Source: Terriglobia bacterium
GTDB lineage: Bacteria > Acidobacteriota > Terriglobia > JAJPHL01
DNA: 64,000 bases
Assembly: GCA_021325275.1 (NCBI GenBank)
Contig: JAJPHL010000011.1
Location: 233,314-297,313, forward strand
Direction of reading: 5' to 3'
The notes under the pieces are model-generated. The model searched no databases. It was not told the DNA's origin and saw nothing but the letters and a program-made list of their open reading frames with translations. How positions within the stretch are numbered: position 1 is the first letter of the stretch; each line of letters starts with the position of its first letter. The position numbers and the translations under genes are program-made. Shown here one piece after another: positions 61,659-64,000 of this stretch.

Positions 61659-64000
61659 ATTTTCTCCAAAACCCTAGCGCCGCGCCGCGGATCGCCTGAC
61701 TCCGGACGTTCCGTGATGTCGATTCGCACGGTTCCCGCTCGGCGGTTCACGCGCACTCCCTTGATTTTCACAATGAGCGGTTCGTTGCGCGCGATCGTTG
61801 CCACGTCGCCCTTGGGGGCCAAGATCAAGTCCGACCCCGAGGCGGAGATCTTCCAGTCGCCGGCGGCGCTCGGGGACGGCGCCGGAATCTCGCGGACTTC
61901 CGTCAAATCGCTGGGAATATCGTGGCCGGCGGGGAACGCGATGGTCACGCGGCGCAGCTTCGCGTCTTCGATCAGCGGATTCGAAATGTGGATTTCCAGA
62001 GTCGTCACCGATCCGGCGCGCAACGGTTGTTCCTCTCGCGGCGGCGCGATCCGATAGCTCAGGCGCAATCCATCGTCGGGCTGAAATGCCACCCAGCCTT
62101 CGCGCGCGATTTGCGGCGCGGCGGGGAGTGTGGCATTTTCCACGGCCGAAACGATCGGCGCCGCCTTCACGGTATTGTCGAACCAGGAAAACGCCCCGCG
62201 CAGTCCGTGGGGCAGCGGCATCTGCACTTCCCCGACCGGACCCAACAGCGGACCCGAGCGGAACAGGTAGGAAATGCGGCGCAACGCGGGCGTCACAAAT
62301 TCGTCGGGAATCTCCAGCGACAACACGGGCAAAATGCCGGTGAACGCGTGCAGGGCACACGACGGATCGGCAAGAATTGTCAAACGCGTCGATTGCTTTT
62401 GCGCGTCGCTCGGCGCGGGAACGGTATCGTCGGTGAATTTGATCTCCGGATAGCTGCCCGGCTCGCCGATCTTGCGGATGTATGGAGTGGGTGGGCCGGT
62501 GTGCGGCAGAACGCTATTGAACACCGCGAAAGTCTTCGACGGATCGGCGGGATCGTCGGAGAAATATCCGATGACACCGTCTTCGCTCAACGTGGCGCTG
62601 CCCACGCGCACCGGCCATTGGAAATCGAAGACGCCACCGTTTTCCGTCCCGACGGCGTGTGCGACCTCGGGATGATCGTAGTCCGGCGACGCGAACGTTC
62701 TCTGCCAATCCTGCTGGCACGCGGGAAGTCCGCGCAGCTTGAGCGCCAATTCAGCGCGCACAATCGCCAGTGGACGCCCAGCCAACACGGCCAAGTTTTG
62801 GTCCTGCCGATGCCGGCGTACATCGACGCTCCACATCGTTTCGTCGATGGAGCGCAAGAACGCGCGAAACGCCGCGCCACCGTCGGTGGTGGATCGCTCC
62901 GCCAGTGCGGCGATCATCCCGCGCACGTAAGCATTGGGAATGGTGTCCCACGAACTCGGCGCGTTGGGATTTACCGGGTCCGGTTGCCACACGGGAATGA
63001 ATTTCACGGCGCCGTCCCGATCGTGCCGCTGTGACAGAAACAATTCGCCCCACGCCGCGCCGTCGGGTGCGTACAGGCTCAAACTGCGATTCAGATGATT
63101 TGCCACGATCCAGCCGCACACCGGACTCGCCGGAAAAACTCGCTGGATGTCCTGTTGGCTGGGATCGTTCGAGACGAAACGGAAACGGAGTTGCGACGGT
63201 TGCGCCAGACGCGGAGGCAACTGAAGCATTCTCTCCGTGGGATTTTGCGGATGGCGAAAGTCCGGCGAGGGCAGCTGGGAAATTCTCTCGCGCTTCGGCC
63301 CTGCCACCGGTGTCAATCCGCGGCCGGTGTAGGGAAGAAACCACTGCTCTGCCGCCGGCGCGCCGGCGCTGGCGTTGAAGTTCCCCATGATTACGTCAAT
63401 GGTGCGTCCGAAGGCATCGATCACCCATAGTTTGTTCACCACGAAAAACGATCCGCCCATCGGCGCGAAATTGAGGACCGGCATCGTATCGGAACCCGCG
63501 TTGGGATTGGGCAGCGGCGGCCGCGCCTGCGTTCCCTGGAGGACCTTGCCGATCTCGCCGGCGGGCCGCAGCGTCTGGGTGTAGGCGCGCTGCAAACTCA
63601 TTTCCAGCATTCCGCTGAGCCGCTGCGAGAGCATGTCCTCCGACTCGATTTCGCGCACCCATTTCAATAGTTTTTCCAGCTTTGGCGAATCGTGCGTCTC
63701 CACGTACTTCTCCAGTCGCGCGGCGAACGTGAAGGCCAGTTGCGGCGTGATGAAAGTACGTCCTTGAATCTGCAATTGCGCGTCGGCTTCGGAAAAATCC
63801 GGGCCGGAAGCTTTGGTGGGCCCAAACCAAACTTGATCGACGCCGTCGAATTGCCAATGTTTGCGCACGAAGGGAGCCAGCGGTTTGCCCATGGTCACTG
63901 CTGTCCAAAACAGGGGACTCCCGCGGTAGCGGTTGATGGAAACAAAGGCGGAGAGTGGTGATTGGGACACGGTTGCGGGTTGAGGTCGGGTTTGGAGATC
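61655..64000 (-). CDS. Large protein of unknown function, 5' end outside window
   Basis: The frame is open to the window edge, so the true start lies beyond 64000; a GTG at 63970 exists but the frame before it continues. The visible 780 or so residues have an N-terminal part with no family I know (ADAQLQIQGRTFITPQLAFT, a helical RLSGMLEMSLQRAYTQTLRP, GGSFFVVNKLWVIDAFGRTI). The middle is beta-rich with VCGWIVANHLNRSLSLYAPD. The C-terminal 135 residues match the first domain of the downstream paralogues (FPAGHDIPSDL, NEPLIVKIKGVRVNRRAG, DITERPESGD). It overlaps the next gene by 4 bp (GTGA). It is probably the leading, larger component of the four-gene unit. Confidence 0.7.
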   Translation of the reverse strand, partial: DLQTRPQPATVSQSPLSAFVSINRYRGSPLFWTAVTMGKPLAPFVRKHWQFDGVDQVWFGPTKASGPDFSEADAQLQIQGRTFITPQLAFTFAARLEKYVETHDSPKLEKLLKWVREIESEDMLSQRLSGMLEMSLQRAYTQTLRPAGEIGKVLQGTQARPPLPNPNAGSDTMPVLNFAPMGGSFFVVNKLWVIDAFGRTIDVIMGNFNASAGAPAAEQWFLPYTGRGLTPVAGPKRERISQLPSPDFRHPQNPTERMLQLPPRLAQPSQLRFRFVSNDPSQQDIQRVFPASPVCGWIVANHLNRSLSLYAPDGAAWGELFLSQRHDRDGAVKFIPVWQPDPVNPNAPSSWDTIPNAYVRGMIAALAERSTTDGGAAFRAFLRSIDETMWSVDVRRHRQDQNLAVLAGRPLAIVRAELALKLRGLPACQQDWQRTFASPDYDHPEVAHAVGTENGGVFDFQWPVRVGSATLSEDGVIGYFSDDPADPSKTFAVFNSVLPHTGPPTPYIRKIGEPGSYPEIKFTDDTVPAPSDAQKQSTRLTILADPSCALHAFTGILPVLSLEIPDEFVTPALRRISYLFRSGPLLGPVGEVQMPLPHGLRGAFSWFDNTVKAAPIVSAVENATLPAAPQIAREGWVAFQPDDGLRLSYRIAPPREEQPLRAGSVTTLEIHISNPLIEDAKLRRVTIAFPAGHDIPSDLTEVREIPAPSPSAAGDWKISASGSDLILAPKGDVATIARNEPLIVKIKGVRVNRRAGTVRIDITERPESGDPRRGARVLEKM

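Overview
The window reads as high-GC chromosomal DNA from an acidobacterium close to Candidatus Solibacter/Bryobacter. Three things point there: a secreted protein ending in the Solibacter-type C-terminal domain (TIGR03437), two ADOP-type FtsX/MacB-like permeases, and a reporter-type hybrid histidine kinase with beta-propeller repeats beside a NarL-like regulator. No ribosomal RNA is present to confirm this. The taxonomic call is inference from gene content.

Layout. 1-1583: translation genes (end of a DUF503/YlxP gene, rbfA, truB). 1584-3975 (minus): tetraheme cytochrome, 4Fe-4S subunit and NrfD quinone subunit, a respiratory module without a catalytic molybdopterin subunit. 4149-10089 (minus): a fatty-acid desaturase, then about 1.8 kb of gene fragments (half a response regulator/HD-GYP gene, a pilin stub, a decayed restriction-endonuclease-like gene, a second desaturase 5' end), then a 1095-residue secreted ice-binding/adhesin-like protein. 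10464-18039: AI-2E-type transporter, YtxH-like protein, acyl-CoA ligase plus galT, a VapBC pair, argS. 18174-21311: four translationally coupled genes (TPR protein, two small exported proteins, SprT-like protease). 21365-30158: two ADOP permeases flanking a two-component system. 30145-33489: a frameshifted vapC with its antitoxin, aroA, a sugar epimerase and RNase P RNA. 33617-36388: molybdenum hydroxylase of the isoquinoline-1-oxidoreductase type. 36482-38129: a HigA-like antitoxin and two small exported proteins. 38170-44018: a complete RND efflux operon. 44112-45854: DNA polymerase X.

46278-55662 is the most unusual part. A 2166-residue protein joins a glycogen-synthase-like GT5/GT1 glycosyltransferase, a run of GAF domains (four of them near-identical tandem copies), an unassigned segment and a STAND/AAA-like NTPase. 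It overlaps a second gene encoding a related NTPase with a C-terminal TIR domain. Upstream lie a degenerate tRNA-Leu-like sequence, a tRNA-Lys 3' half that looks like an integrase attachment site, and an ECF sigma-factor gene whose 3' end has been replaced by the 3' end of a tyrosine recombinase. I read this as a horizontally acquired island carrying a candidate two-gene sensing/NADase (defence-like) system that I do not recognise as a described one. By eye its base composition is lower in G+C at third positions than the flanks.

55766-64000 (minus) holds four overlapping genes for large paralogous proteins with a shared beta-sandwich domain. Three of them also carry C-terminal beta-propellers. 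They are translationally coupled, two with TTG starts and strong ribosome binding sites, and lie just upstream of the truncated sigma-factor gene. Their function is unknown.

Limits: everything here comes from reading the sequence. Domain names are from motif recognition, not database searches. Percent identities are estimates by eye.
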